Shown: positions 46,003-57,470 of the stretch, in pieces
How positions within the stretch are numbered: position 1 is the first letter of the stretch
Layout of the letters: every line of letters begins with the position of its first letter
Origin: Daucus carota subsp. sativus
Lineage: Eukaryota; Streptophyta; Magnoliopsida; Apiales; Apiaceae
Length of the DNA: 64,000 nucleotides
NCBI RefSeq assembly: GCF_001625215.2
Contig: NC_030385.2
Location: 46,401,598-46,465,597 of the forward strand
Direction of reading: 5' to 3'
The notes under the pieces: generated by a model
The model's database searches: none
Told to the model about the DNA's origin: nothing
The model's input: only the letters and a program-made list of their open reading frames with translations
Translations under genes and position numbers: made by a program

Positions 46003-49000
46003 TCAAGTTGAGGATGGAGACTGAGAAGGAACCAGACCCAACTTGAATAGAAGCTTATTAAACTGGGGAGATGGAGATACTTTGGTAAACACATCAGCAA
46101 TTTGGGAACGTGTGGGAAGATAAGTAAGTTGCAGAAGACCTTCCATCACTTTGTCTCGAGTGAAATGACAGTCAAGCTCGATGTGTTTAGTCCGTTCATG
46201 GAACACTGGATTTCGAGCAATATGGAGTGCAGATTGATTATCACATAGAAGCTCCACTGGCTTGAGATCTGTAACTCCTAATTCTTCAAGTAACCGAACA
46301 GCCCAAGTGACCTCAGCAGCTGCAGCAGCCATAGCTCGATATTCAGCCTCGGCAGAAGACTTCGAGACCGTGCTCTGTTTCTTGGATTTCCATGTTACTG
46401 GTGACTGGCCAAACAGCAAAATGTAACCAGTAACTGATCGCCTTGAATCTTTACAAGAAGCCCAGTCAGCATCGGAAAATGCCTGAAGCTTCAGGTGATC
46501 AGCAGCCTTCAGTAAAATCCCTTGAGTAACAGTTGCTGCTAAATAGCGTAGAGTATGATGTAAAGCAGCAAAATGTGAAGTCCTTGGTGCATGCATATAT
46601 TGGCTCAAGGACTGAACAGTATAGGAGAGATCTGGTCGTGTATTAGTGAGGTAATTAAGTTTACCTACCAGAGATCTGTATAACTCTGGGTTGGACATCA
46701 AGTCACCATCTGTTGTACAGAGTTTAAGGTGCACAGGCAGAGGAGTGCAGACCTTATGAGACACATCAAGACCAGATTCTTCAATAATTTCTCTGGTGAA
46801 TTTCTGTTGAGACAAAACGATCCCATCAGCAGTGTGTAGCACCTCAATACCAAGGAAGTAATGCAGAGTGCCCAAATCTTTGATACCAAACAAAGTATCC
46901 AAATGCAATTTGAGTTGTTGGATAGCATTAGAATCATCTCCAGTAAGTATCACGTCATCAACATAAACTGCTGCAACACACATCTTTCCATCAGATTTCT
47001 TGATGAACAAACTATAATCGTTCTTGGATTGTTTAAAACCCAAGATAATCAGTTCCTCAACAAGCTTAGCATGCCATTCCCTTGATGCTTGCCTCAAGCC
47101 ATAAAGAGATTTACGAAGTAAACAAACATAATTGTTAGGATTAGGAATCCCATCTGGTACTTTCATATAAACTTCCTCTTTGAGATTTCCATGCAAAAAA
47201 GCGTTATTTACATCCAGTTGATGTAAAGGCCAATGATTGGAGGCTGCTAAAGATAACAAAATTCGAACAGTACCCATCTTCACAACCGGAGAGAAAGTCT
47301 CTTCATAATCGATGCCAATTCGTTGGTTGAACCCTTTGGCGACCAACCGAGCTTTGCACTTGTCCAAACTGCCATCAGACTTCAGCTTCACTCTAAACAC
47401 CCATTTACTGCCAATAGCCTTTTTTCCAGGAGGAAGAGGAACTAAGTCCCAAGTATGGTTATTATGAAGAGCCTGAATTTCATTCTGCATAGCAGCTGCC
47501 CATAAAGGCTGAGAAATAGCTTCTTGAAAATTGGTTGGTTCTGTAATATTGCATTTGTGAAAAACAGAAGAAGCTGTCTTAACCAAGTTACACCAATGTG
47601 ACTGCTTGGTAACAGTATTACACTGATAATCAGACAAATATGAGGGTGCCTTGTGTAATCTATCAGACTTTCGAAGAGGTGGACTAGGAGGTGGACTAGG
47701 AGGTGTAACAACAATTGTGCTTAAATCATGAAGTGTAGAGGATGTAGTGGTTGAATCATGTGACTGAGTGGGAGTAAATTCAGAAAAAGCAGTAGACTCA
47801 GTAGGCTGAGAAACAGGCAGTGGTATGTCACAATCAACCAAAGGTGTCACACAAGGCAAGTATATGTCTGTAGGAAACATTGTAGGCTTACTGTGAGTAT
47901 GAAAAGGAAAATGTGATTCATGAAAAATCACATCCCTAGACACAAAATGCTGACCAGTAGCTAGGCTCATTACTTTATAGCCCTTCTGGACCACTGAATA
48001 GCCCAAGAAAACGCAGGCAATGGACCTCGGGTCAAATTTACTTCTATTATCAACAGAGCTAGAAGCAAAACAAAGGCAACCGAATACCTTTAGATTATCC
48101 AGACTAGGTGCAGTCCCATGTAGCTTTAGAAATGGTGTGACATTGGAGATACTTTGCAGAGGTGTTCTGTTAATTAAGTATGCAGCACACAGAACACAAT
48201 CACTCCAATTCTTTTCAGGAATTCTGGATTGAAGATACAAAGCTCGAGCAGTTTCGAGTAAATGTCGATGTTTGCGCTCCACAACACCATTTTGTTGTGG
48301 AGTGTGACTGCAACTTGTTTGATGCACAATCCCCTTTTGTAAAAATAATTGGCGCATAAGACCTTGACCCAATTCAGGTGCATTGTCGGATCTTACTTTT
48401 TCAACTTTCTTCTTGTATTGAGTTTCAACATGAGAAAAGAAATCAGTCATGACTTGAACACATTCTGTCCTTGACTTAAGTAAATGAATCCAAGTAAATC
48501 GGCTAAAGTCATCAACAATAGTAAGAAATTGATTACAACCATTATAAGATTTGACTTTGTATGGCCCCCATACATCTATATGTATCAACTGAAAAGGAGA
48601 AGTACTTTTAATAGAACTATGTGGAAAAGAAGTTCTAGTTTGTTTCGCCTGTGGACATATCTGACAGATGAGATTGTGAGAAGTATTGTTCAACCCTGAC
48701 AAACTAGGAATAGTACTCAACTTATTAAACGGAACATGACCAAGTCGAAGATGCCAGACACTTAAGTCTTCCTTTATAGTCAACAAACTTTTCTTGCATT
48801 CCACAGCTGAGGGAACTGATGCAGTACTATATAATCCACCTTGAAGCTTACCAAGAAGAAGTTGACGCTCGTTCTGCAAACGGTCCTGTAACAAACAATG
48901 ATCATGACTAAAAACCAGTGAGCAATTTAAGTCTGAACATAACCTTTGAACAGAAATCAAGTTGTACTGGAAGCTTGGAATGTGTAAAACATTTGTCAAG

Positions 49001-50292
49001 GTGATGTTATTATTGAGTTGGACAGAGCCTGTGTGCAAAATAGGAACCTGTCGTCCATCTGGAACTACAATGAATTCATTGCCACCGGTAACAGGCTTAT
49101 ACGTGAGAAAAGTACTCAAATCCGAGCAAATATGATCTGTAGCCCCACTGTCTATTAACCAGCTAGATTTTGAGTGATTATCGGCTAAGAGGCATAGCTT
49201 ACCAGCAAGTAAAGCATGCTCTGAGGTAGCCTGAACAGTTGAAGTGCTCTGATTTTGTTTATTAAGCAGTTCCATGAGCTGTTGATACTGAGCAACTGAA
49301 ATAGGAGTAGTGGAAGCATCAGAAGTATCTGAAGATGAAAGCACAGATGAAGCAGCTATTCTTTTGTCCTTGAGACCCTTGAAGTTAGCTGGATAGCCAT
49401 GTAGCTTGAAACACCTGTCAACAGTATGACCAGACAATTTGCAATGTGTACAGAAATAGGGACCCTTCTTAGAACCAGTGACTGGAAACTTTGGTTTAGT
49501 TGAACCATTATTAGCTCCTGCAGTCTTCTGAGAATTTGCAGCAAGGTTCTGAGAAGTAAAAGCTAGGGACTCAGGCTGAGAGGCTACAAGAGAAGTTAAT
49601 CCTTGATGATTTTCCTCTTGAGTGAACATTCTGAAAACACTGGACATAGGAGGCAAGGTTTGCTGCATGAGAACATTGCTCCTTATGTTTGCAAACCTGT
49701 CACTTAATTTCATCATAAACTGCAACAATCTGCGATCCTGTTGAGACTGATGAATCCTTTGATTGACATTGCAAATGCATTTGTTACAAGTACAGTAAGG
49801 TGGAGGACTGACATCATTCATAGCATCCCACACAGCCTTAATCTCAGTGAAAAAATCAGATACAGTCTTAGAACCTTGACTCAAATCAGATAATTGTTGT
49901 TCAAGAGAATAAACTTGAGTTAGTGATGTATGACCGAACCTATCAGCAAGATCAAGCCAAATTTCTCTAGCTGTCTCGAAGTATGACACACTCTGTGAAA
50001 TAGACTCATCAAGATTATTCAACAACCAGGAACAGACTAAATCATTACATCTCTCCCAAGGCTTGAAATCAGCAGAAGTAGGATTAGGTTTATGAAGAGT
50101 TCCATCCACAAAACCTAATTTGTTTTTAGTTGAGAGACTACGCAAAACAGAGCGTTTCCAATTACTAAAACCAGCGCCATTAAACTTGACAGAAGCTAGT
50201 TGAGAAGTGTTTGTTTCGGAAGGATGAATATAGTAAACACTACTTGGATCTTGATTATGTGTTAAATTTCGGTTCCAAACATTATCCGCCAT
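46003..50292 (-). CDS. Gag-pol polyprotein of the Ty1/copia element, 1429 aa
   Basis: Domains in copia order: gag (about 30-230, with FNGAGFSNWKRSVLRSL), zinc knuckle CX2CX4HX4C (about 281-294), aspartic protease (WLIDSGATDHI, about 378-388), GAG-pre-integrase with an HH-CC-type zinc site (HLRLGH, ICQICPQAKQ), integrase core (IDVWGP, SDNAPEL, TPQQNGVVERKHR), reverse transcriptase (NAFLHGNLKEEVYM and YVDDVILTGD near 1110) and RNase H (SDADWASCKDSRRSVTGY, AEYRAMA). Integrase before reverse transcriptase places it in Ty1/copia rather than Ty3/gypsy. It is one open frame of usual length. Confidence 0.96.
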   Translation of the reverse strand: MADNVWNRNLTHNQDPSSVYYIHPSETNTSQLASVKFNGAGFSNWKRSVLRSLSTKNKLGFVDGTLHKPNPTSADFKPWERCNDLVCSWLLNNLDESISQSVSYFETAREIWLDLADRFGHTSLTQVYSLEQQLSDLSQGSKTVSDFFTEIKAVWDAMNDVSPPPYCTCNKCICNVNQRIHQSQQDRRLLQFMMKLSDRFANIRSNVLMQQTLPPMSSVFRMFTQEENHQGLTSLVASQPESLAFTSQNLAANSQKTAGANNGSTKPKFPVTGSKKGPYFCTHCKLSGHTVDRCFKLHGYPANFKGLKDKRIAASSVLSSSDTSDASTTPISVAQYQQLMELLNKQNQSTSTVQATSEHALLAGKLCLLADNHSKSSWLIDSGATDHICSDLSTFLTYKPVTGGNEFIVVPDGRQVPILHTGSVQLNNNITLTNVLHIPSFQYNLISVQRLCSDLNCSLVFSHDHCLLQDRLQNERQLLLGKLQGGLYSTASVPSAVECKKSLLTIKEDLSVWHLRLGHVPFNKLSTIPSLSGLNNTSHNLICQICPQAKQTRTSFPHSSIKSTSPFQLIHIDVWGPYKVKSYNGCNQFLTIVDDFSRFTWIHLLKSRTECVQVMTDFFSHVETQYKKKVEKVRSDNAPELGQGLMRQLFLQKGIVHQTSCSHTPQQNGVVERKHRHLLETARALYLQSRIPEKNWSDCVLCAAYLINRTPLQSISNVTPFLKLHGTAPSLDNLKVFGCLCFASSSVDNRSKFDPRSIACVFLGYSVVQKGYKVMSLATGQHFVSRDVIFHESHFPFHTHSKPTMFPTDIYLPCVTPLVDCDIPLPVSQPTESTAFSEFTPTQSHDSTTTSSTLHDLSTIVVTPPSPPPSPPLRKSDRLHKAPSYLSDYQCNTVTKQSHWCNLVKTASSVFHKCNITEPTNFQEAISQPLWAAAMQNEIQALHNNHTWDLVPLPPGKKAIGSKWVFRVKLKSDGSLDKCKARLVAKGFNQRIGIDYEETFSPVVKMGTVRILLSLAASNHWPLHQLDVNNAFLHGNLKEEVYMKVPDGIPNPNNYVCLLRKSLYGLRQASREWHAKLVEELIILGFKQSKNDYSLFIKKSDGKMCVAAVYVDDVILTGDDSNAIQQLKLHLDTLFGIKDLGTLHYFLGIEVLHTADGIVLSQQKFTREIIEESGLDVSHKVCTPLPVHLKLCTTDGDLMSNPELYRSLVGKLNYLTNTRPDLSYTVQSLSQYMHAPRTSHFAALHHTLRYLAATVTQGILLKAADHLKLQAFSDADWASCKDSRRSVTGYILLFGQSPVTWKSKKQSTVSKSSAEAEYRAMAAAAAEVTWAVRLLEELGVTDLKPVELLCDNQSALHIARNPVFHERTKHIELDCHFTRDKVMEGLLQLTYLPTRSQIADVFTKVSPSPQFNKLLFKLGLVPSQSPSST

Positions 50293-50570
50293 TGAGAAGA
50301 TAAATGTGACCTAGAAATGCGAGTAACAAATCGCAACACACAACAAGTAGCAGATCGAAACACACAACAAGTAGCAGATCGAAACACAAATCGATGAACA
50401 GATCGAAACACAAATCGAATAACAGATTGAAGCTTAGCAAGAAGATCGTAATCGCAACTTTAAGACGAGAAATATCTAGAGAAAACTAGACAAGACGAAG
50501 CTAAAGAAGAACGAAAACACCTGTGAGATCGCGATGAAGAACAATAGAATGATCGGAAGCTCTGATACCA

Positions 50571-50809
50571 TGTTAAACTATGCGGAATCAAGTAAAACGC
50601 CATTGAAACACAAGCTTGCTTTTGTATTCACTACTGTAACTAACTAATAGAGAGAACATGTTTTTCTTTCTTTACAAGACAACTGAATGAATAGAAACAG
50701 TACTAGAGCTAGCTACTTATAGACAACACCACACCATGAGTTACTGTAACTAACTTTAGCTGACGTGGAAATAGAAAACAGAAAATAGAAAATAACACTA
50801 TTTCCAATA
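50571..50809 (-). repeat. 5' LTR of the RLP4 copia element
   Basis: The 239-bp LTR is directly followed (minus strand) by the primer-binding site. It has the same ends as 45757-45995. Confidence 0.93.
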
Positions 50810-52218
50810 CAAGTAATAATTTGGAGGTGGTTGTGCTTCGTGATAACTTCCTAACAGCCTTTGAAAGGAATCCGATTTCTATTCAAAGTAAGAGTTTAAG
50901 ATACATAGACATCGGTAATAATATGCTACAAGGGAATCTCCCAATTCCTCCACCAAATACATATTTGTACTCGGTGGAGAAGAACAGAATAACAGGGGAG
51001 ATCTCACCCATGATATGTGGTGTCATGTCTCTAAAAGTACTCATGTTGTCGAATAACAACATGAGTGGACCAATTCCACCGTGCCTTGCTGATTCTTTGG
51101 AAGCCCTTTTTCTCCAAGACAACAAGTTTTCTGGTCCAATTCCTCAATCATACCCAAAGGAATGCGACCTGAGGGTGATGGACTTGAGTCAAAACCAGTT
51201 CGCAGGGGAAGTTCCAGAATCGTTGTCAAATTGTAAAATGCTACAGGTTTTGGATTTATCAAATAATCAGATGAAACAAACTTTCCCCGCTTGGTTGGGG
51301 ACTCTTCCACGACTACAGGTTCTTCTTCTGCATTTCAACAAGTTTCATGGTGGAATTGGGAGTCCAAGGAGTCCATCGGAGTTCCCATTGTTGTGCATTA
51401 TTAATCTCTCTCATAACGCTTTGACTGGTGCTTTGCCTGTGAATTATATCCGTACCTGGAACGGAATGAAAGTTTCCCGTACAGGCATGGAGCCATATAT
51501 TGGGACAGATGTAAACACGACGTTTGCTTTTGGTGATTACGCTATCACGTACAATCTCAATTATTACAGTCCAATGGTTCTTACAAACAAAGGTGTCAAG
51601 ACGGAGTACAATAAGATTTCTAATATTTTCAGTGCAATTGACCTTTCAAGTAACAAGTTCACAGGACACGTCCCTGAATCTCTTGGAAGTCTAAAGGCTC
51701 TGCAGTTGCTCGACCTTTCAAACAATGATCTTACAGGTCCAATTCCTCCCTCACTCGGGAACCTAACACAGATTGAATCATTGGACCTTTCACAGAACAA
51801 GCTCTCAGGAGACATTCCTGAAGAGTTAGCAGCACAACTCAACTTTCTCGCTTTCTTCAATGTGTCTCACAACCTCCTAAGTGGTCACATACCACAAGGC
51901 CCGCAGTTCAGAACATTCAACAACAATTCTTACATGGAAAACTCAGAACTTTGTGGATTTCCTTTATCTAAGAATTGTGGAACTGTGCAGTCACCACCCG
52001 AGGACAATGAGGATGATTCTGATAATTATACGTTTCCAAGTGGATTTGATTGGCTATTCATACTAGCAGGAGCCGGAAGTGGACTTGTCGTTGGCTTTGT
52101 CATCGGAAACATTTTCATGGATAGGCACTACTGGCTGATTGATGGGATTGCCCAGAGCTTTGGAGGGACACAAAAGAACAGGAGGAGACGGAAGAGGCAG
52201 CAGAACATTCGGAATTAA

Positions 52219-52600
52219 GAAACTGGAATCAAAATGTGGTATTGACATATTGTTGTGTTACATATGTTTCATGTGTGTTGTTAACTTGTTATCTAATACT
52301 ATCTTCAACTTTCAAATCCAGAAAACATTTCATGCTTATCATCAAGTCCTCCTTAAAAATGGAGTGTCCTTAGCTAGCTTGTTTCTCTTATTCTAAAAAT
52401 CCATTTCCCAATAAGTTTAAAAAATTCAGTTGCTCTTACTTCTGTTTTGCCCCACAACAAAATTATGCATAAAATACAAAATTGAGAAACCAAGATTAAC
52501 AAGATCACACAAATTTTCGAGATTTCCATACTTCAAAGTTTTTGTCAGTGAATGTTATTTTTAGAGTATTTCCAAAGGCCTTCCTGTTTTTATGAAGGTG
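52219..52600. other. 3' flank of RLP4
   Basis: No gene is supported. AT-rich transcribed-type flank follows the RLP4 stop codon. Confidence 0.4.
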
Positions 52601-52884
52601 AGCGAAGAGTAGCCTCCTGTATTAGACTGCTACTGAGATCCAGACCAATAACACGTAACCGGTTGCATCATCGCACTCAACCCCGTCCCTGAGCAGCAAT
52701 CACTGCTGCTATTTACTGTAGCCTTCCAAGATGCAGTCTTCATGTAAGCAGATAAATCAGATGAGCCAAAAAGCTGGCTTTGCTTAAAATGGAAAAGAGC
52801 AGATCATGGTCGTGGCACAACATAGTGGCACTGATAGTATAATAATATCAAGACTTGGGGCTTAAAGCTATGTTTTGCTGCCAT
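52601..52884 (-). pseudogene. RLP5: inverted 5' fragment of an RLP gene
   Basis: On the minus strand an ATG at 52884 opens a decayed copy of the RLP start: MAAKHSF-like leader, then CHDHD...SALFHFKQSQLF, a stretch matching YMKTASWKATVNSSSD and the N-cap CC region, and 'ggtctggatctcagtagcagtcta'. It ends near 52601 after the region equal to 'HATLHS' in RLP2. Several frame changes and gaps are visible against RLP2 and RLP3, so it is an old relic. Its orientation is opposite to the other RLPs. Confidence 0.75.
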
Positions 52885-53025
52885 CGCAGATAACAAAATC
52901 ACTCTGTGTGATGAGAATCCTAGACAACCAATGTTAAAATGTTATGGGCCGAACCCGAGAAGGCTAACCAAGGCTGAAACCCATGCTCAGTCCGAGTTTT
53001 AAAATTTTGATCATATTTTATTCTT

Positions 53026-53028
<3 letters not shown>

Positions 53029-53120
<92 letters not shown>
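53029..53120. repeat. (TA)n microsatellite
   Basis: This is a pure TA run of about 90 bp. A shorter TA run resumes at 53582-53596, on the other side of the element 53121-53581. Confidence 0.92.
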
Positions 53121-53124
<4 letters not shown>

Positions 53125-53581
53125 GGATAGGATCAAATAAAAACTTTTTTAAGTTACAAACTTACAAACTTTTTTTTATTCACCCATCGTGTTAATCCTT
53201 AGTTATATAAAGTATCCATGTTGAAAATTCTTCAAAAAAACATCACAATTTTTAAAATAACGCATAAATAAATCGCGTTTTCAACACATTGATAACTGGG
53301 GTTCAACATCGGTTGTTGAACACTAATTATCATTGTGTTGAATATATCTAAAAAGATGTTTAAACTATACCTCTGGGGTTTGGGTAGGGTCTAGAAACAT
53401 AAATATTAGTTATATAACATGTTTACCTTAGTTCTTACATTTAATAATTGGGTTATGTACTTCTTCACCATTATTTTAATCGATGTTCAACAAAATATGT
53501 TAAAAAAATGTTGAACTCAAGTTATATATGTGTTGAACAAAAAAAGTTTGTAAGTTTGTAAGTTTGTACCAGAACCCTCCC
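53121..53581. mobile_element. Element embedded in a TA microsatellite (Micron-like)
   Basis: The element begins AGGGGGATAGGATC and ends AGAACCCTCCC. The inner zones 'acaaacttacaaactttttt' and 'aaaaaagtttgtaagtttg' are inverted repeats of each other. TA runs border both ends. MITE-like elements that target (TA)n are known in plants (the Micron family of rice is one). Assignment is by layout only. Confidence 0.6.
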
Positions 53582-53599
53582 ATATATATATATATTTCA

Positions 53600-54560
53600 T
53601 CATTTGAAACCCGACTCTACTCTCGAACAATCATTAAAATTTGTTGCTAAATGAATAAGCTCGATAAATTTATATGAGTATAGTTTTAACTTGGATAAAT
53701 GGATAGAATTTGCCCCTCCCGAGGGTATTGAATCTGGAGGTTTAACTGTATGTGTGTTGTTTGCTTATGTTATGCTGAGAAATTAATGTGTGAATAAAAC
53801 TGTTAAAGGTTTATGTTTATATGCTGCACTTGTGATTAGAAAATAAGATTTTGATTGCATGAAACTGATGAAAGGGCTAAGTTAGGCATAGTATTGGTTT
53901 GATGCAACAAGGGGGTTTTGATGTAACGAGATTGTTTTTATTTTAGTTATGTATATGAAGATTTTTGATATATTAAGTGACTAACCTGAAACATCTAGTC
54001 ACATTTTTAAAAACAGGACAAAACCAATCGTCTAAAACTGTCTGACAATAAAAAAGTGTCTGGATAAAACCGACGGCAAGGAATCAGTCGGTTTTATCGA
54101 GAACGACGTCGTTCTGGCAAGACATCTAAATATTTTAATCGACCGATAAGGACATGGTCGGTTTTAGTGCTAATGTATCCTAATTATAACCGACCATCCG
54201 CTCGGTTGGTTAAATCTTTGTGTATATTTTACCAAATTTTATAGTAATTTGTCAGACAAAAACGAAGTCGTTTTATTTCTGAAGACAAAATCGACAGCTG
54301 ACCGGTCGATTTAACCCTAGTATATTTTGTAAAATTGTTGATTTAATTAAAAAATGGATAAAATATACGCGTCGAAGACAGACTACGACGCCGTTTTATG
54401 TTAAAACTGCATAACCGACCGGCTGTGGTCGGTTTTAACCTTATTTTATTTATTTTAAAAATGTTTATCTAATTGGAAAATGGATACAATGGGCGCGTCA
54501 AAAATGGGATACGACGCCATTTTATGTTAAAAATTCTTATAGCACACGTTAAAAATAACA
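53600..54560. other. Gene-free region with repeated 'accgacc/ggtcggtttta' motifs
   Basis: From about 54000 to 54545 the motif 'accgac(c)' or its complement 'ggtcggttttaa' recurs at least seven times in both orientations, along with 'acgacg(t/c)cg' boxes. Such arrays are typical of subterminal regions of CACTA or Mutator elements, but I find no matching terminal repeat nearby. No coding sequence is seen. Confidence 0.4.
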
Positions 54561-54565
54561 AGTTC

Positions 54566-55390
54566 AAAAGGTGATAGATTACTTGAAAGAACTTGATAAG
54601 AATGTACATGAACTCAATATGAGTACATCTTCTCATGAGCTCGAAGAACTTGCTGGCATGACAATACAAGAGATTAGACTCTGTAGAACTGGATTGATGG
54701 AGGTCCTAGATTACATTGCTAACGAGCACACAGAAATTGAGACTCCTTCTCCTGAAGTGGGATGCCATCACTTATTCATCACACAAGGTATCTCCGAGGT
54801 GTTGAAGGGAATAGAGATGAGACAGTTTTTCATCGGGAACTTTGAGGTTGGGAAGCAGACTCCACCCCACCTTATTATCTTCGAGCATATATGGTCATTG
54901 GCTTCAAAAAGACTTTTATGCTTAGTTTTATATAATTACATAATGTCGTGCAACGGTAAAAAATCACATAATATGAATGTTAAATTTTTGTTTTCTATGT
55001 TATCATTTTGGTATCCACCATTTTAATCAAGTTGGAAATGACTTATTTATGTTGTGAAACGGTAAAGAATTAGATAATATGTGTTTTAATTTTTTTTTTT
55101 ATGTTCGTTCCGATATCGTTACAAAATATTATATACGACCTTCCTTATTTTCGGAGCTGGATCCGCTACTGATTTTAGTTAGGGTTTTCTCTCCCCCTAG
55201 TTATCAACAAATTCATGGATGTTTCGATTTGATAAAGGAATATGAATCAACTCAATTGTCTACGGAGTCAGAATACACTTGGTACAAAGTCAATGCTACT
55301 GCTATGTACTTGTGCAGCATTCCTGAATTCAGATTGCTCTGTACATCATTTGTGAAGGTCAGTAAATGTTTCATATTATTATATAATTGA
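54566..55390 (+). pseudogene. Unidentified gene fragment, at least two exon-like pieces
   Basis: Piece 1 (about 54571-54910) follows an AG and reads VIDYLKELDKNVHELNM..., an acidic, Leu-rich segment (SHELEELAGMTIQEIRLCRT, then PPHLIIFEHIWSLASKR). Piece 2 (about 55155-55362) reads LLILVRVFSPPSYQQIHG, then TWYKVNATAMYLCSIPEFRL, and ends at a possible donor (gtgaag|gtcag). The composition is protein-like, but there is no start codon or full gene. I do not recognise the family. It may be a captured or decayed host gene given the repeat-like region just upstream. Confidence 0.4.
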
Positions 55391-55399
55391 TGTATTTTC

Positions 55400-57200
55400 T
55401 GTATATTATATATTCTTGAAAAATATAGAAAAAACACTATACCTCGGGTAAAAATTGAAACACCAACATATCAAACATTGAAATGTGGAGTTGTGTGTGC
55501 AACTATTTAAATTTCTCATATTCCATACCATTGACCTTATTAAAAAAGAAATAATAATGTTCTTTTAGATTCTAGCATATCATATCAGTAGTTTTTTAGC
55601 ATATTTTAGTGGGATGAAGTGCATATGCATATCGATAAATTACTGAAAATTTTCATTTGATGTTTTAGTCCTCCATTCCTAAAAAATTGACTGTACCTTA
55701 AGCTCTCATTGAAGTTGATCTTAGAAATCATGTTTATGAGAAATTTGTAGTGGTCGAGTACTTATGCAGGAACAAACATACAACGCCTATACACTAGTTG
55801 AAAAATGTAACTTTTCTTCATTTCATTTTACATTGCATTAAATAAATTAAAAATTATATTCTTTAAAAAGAATGAAACTCATGCATCACCTATATACAGT
55901 TCACAAACTTAGCCTAATTTTTTATATTTTCACTGTGTTTAAGTCATCATTGTGTAATATAATCTCATATTTGTTCCATCGATCTAAGTGCTTAACTCTT
56001 TTCTTGCTTATTACTCTGCCTTAAACTTGCTTGATGTTGTATAATATAAAACGTAGCAAATTATGCACATGAAATTGTACATAAAAACTTATTTAATAAA
56101 TTTATAGGTTATTTATCATCTTTATAAATGTATTAGTATTTTATATTGGTTCTAATTATGTACACAACATGTAAATGTTCAGGTTGTGACTGATTATGGT
56201 TTCACAGAGGGTCCTTGATACCACCATGCACACATTTGTGTTGTTTCAGAGACACTCTTCAACTAAATTTGGAATATTCACTAGCTGAGGATGGGGGTGA
56301 TGGACAGAGGGAAGTCACAGAAAAATCTATACACACAGAACAACAGAGTACTCAACACTCCAACACTCCTCTTTCGTTATCCGCGGACAAGCTCTAAGAA
56401 ACAATGAGAATCTAGTGTTAAGTAAATTTATATATTTTTTAAAGATAGTTGAACCTGAGCTACTTGTTCTTCACTAAATAACATTTCAATACTGAATAAA
56501 ATTTGGCTTTCATCCCATGGCTTTTCTCCCCTAAAAAATCCTTCTGTTTACCTTTTATCTTTTGTTTCTTCAGCTTGTTACCATGTCTAACTTGTTTCGC
56601 AGTTTCCATCAGACATATGCTTGGACTCATTTTAATAATTAAACATTATTTCCTTTTTTAAGCCTACTCTTGGCTTCCAATGATTGTCAACTAATGGTTG
56701 TTAACTTCGTAATGAGTTGTGTAAAATTAACTCAACATTTTCATATCAGCCATGGCTTGATGACATTTATGTTACGGAAAATGGTTAAAGATTCAAAAAT
56801 CTCGCAAAATTTATCTCAAATACTAACATTATAGTTTTTCTATGTCGAGAAAGATCTTAGAATTTTTTTGGAATACATAGATTAAAAAAGACTTTTATAT
56901 TATACCTAAATCGAGTTGTATTGAATTTTAAATTGTCAATTTTGATGTTTCATGATCCCATATAAATTTGTATCTAAATTTAAAACTCATGTCTGGTAAA
57001 AATGTTTTTTGATTTTTTGTGTTGTCATATTTTCGTGTATATATAATAAAATATGATTATAATTTAAATACAATATATATTATATTTTTCTGTATAATTT
57101 AATAAAATATAGAGAAATTTTTTACATTCACATGCAAATTTTTAAATTGTGTAACTATATGTATATTTTTATATAAATAAATAAATTTTACCTAAAATTA
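55400..57200. other. AT-rich stretch without supported genes
   Basis: Scattered short open frames have no protein-like pattern. I see no element ends. Confidence 0.4.
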
Positions 57201-57203
57201 TAC

Positions 57204-57470
57204 TCCCTATCCGTCCCCCTCAATTCTTAACATTGTGGGACGAGAGCGTGGCACGGACTTTAATGCTACTCTAAAGTATAGTTCCATAACTTTTTTTAAA
57301 ATTTAATTTTTCCGAACATAAGTTTGATGTTTAAATTTTTATTCAGAAAAAGAAAATTTTGAAAAAAAGGTTATGGAACTATTTGAATAAAAAGAAAATT
57401 TTTAAAAAAAAGTTATGGAACTATGTGTGTCGAGAAATGTTAAAAAATGAAAAGGACAGTGAAAATAGTT
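57204..57470. mobile_element. Stowaway-like MITE relic
   Basis: The left end TACTCCCTATCCGTCCCCCT matches the usual Stowaway/Tc1-mariner start in plants. The interior has 'gttatggaacta' and 'agttccataac' in inverted arrangement. The right end is eroded ('aaaaggacagtg'). Confidence 0.55.

Larger units (their letters stand above)
45757..50809 (-). mobile_element. Ty1/copia LTR retrotransposon, looks whole, very young
   Basis: The element is 5053 bp with two 239-bp LTRs (45757-45995 and 50571-50809) that I read as identical, and perfect 5-bp target repeats CAAGT (45752-45756 and 50810-50814). The primer-binding site (minus-strand TGGTATCAGAGC, 50559-50570) abuts the 5' LTR and matches initiator tRNA-Met. 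A short purine-rich tract lies beside the 3' LTR. One long open frame encodes the polyprotein and no break is seen. It sits inside RLP4 in antisense orientation. Matching LTRs suggest a very recent insertion. Confidence 0.96.
43933..52218 (+). pseudogene. RLP4: LRR receptor-like protein gene split by two mobile elements
   Basis: The host gene lies in three pieces: 43933-43982 (start of the signal peptide, MAVSHCSKLLLLCFLI), 44515-45756 (rest of leader, LRR N-cap CHDHERDALLQLERS and CCSWDGVEC, and the first half of the LRRs), and 50810-52218 (second half of the LRRs, island TNKGVKTEYNKI, C-cap ELCGFPLSKNC, membrane helix and basic tail RRRKRQQNIRN). The breaks are a 532-bp hAT MITE and a 5-kb Ty1/copia element. 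Each coding piece is otherwise open, so the gene was probably working shortly before the insertions. It is the most diverged of the four RLPs and one LRR block shorter than RLP3. As it stands it should give at best truncated products. Confidence 0.9.
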
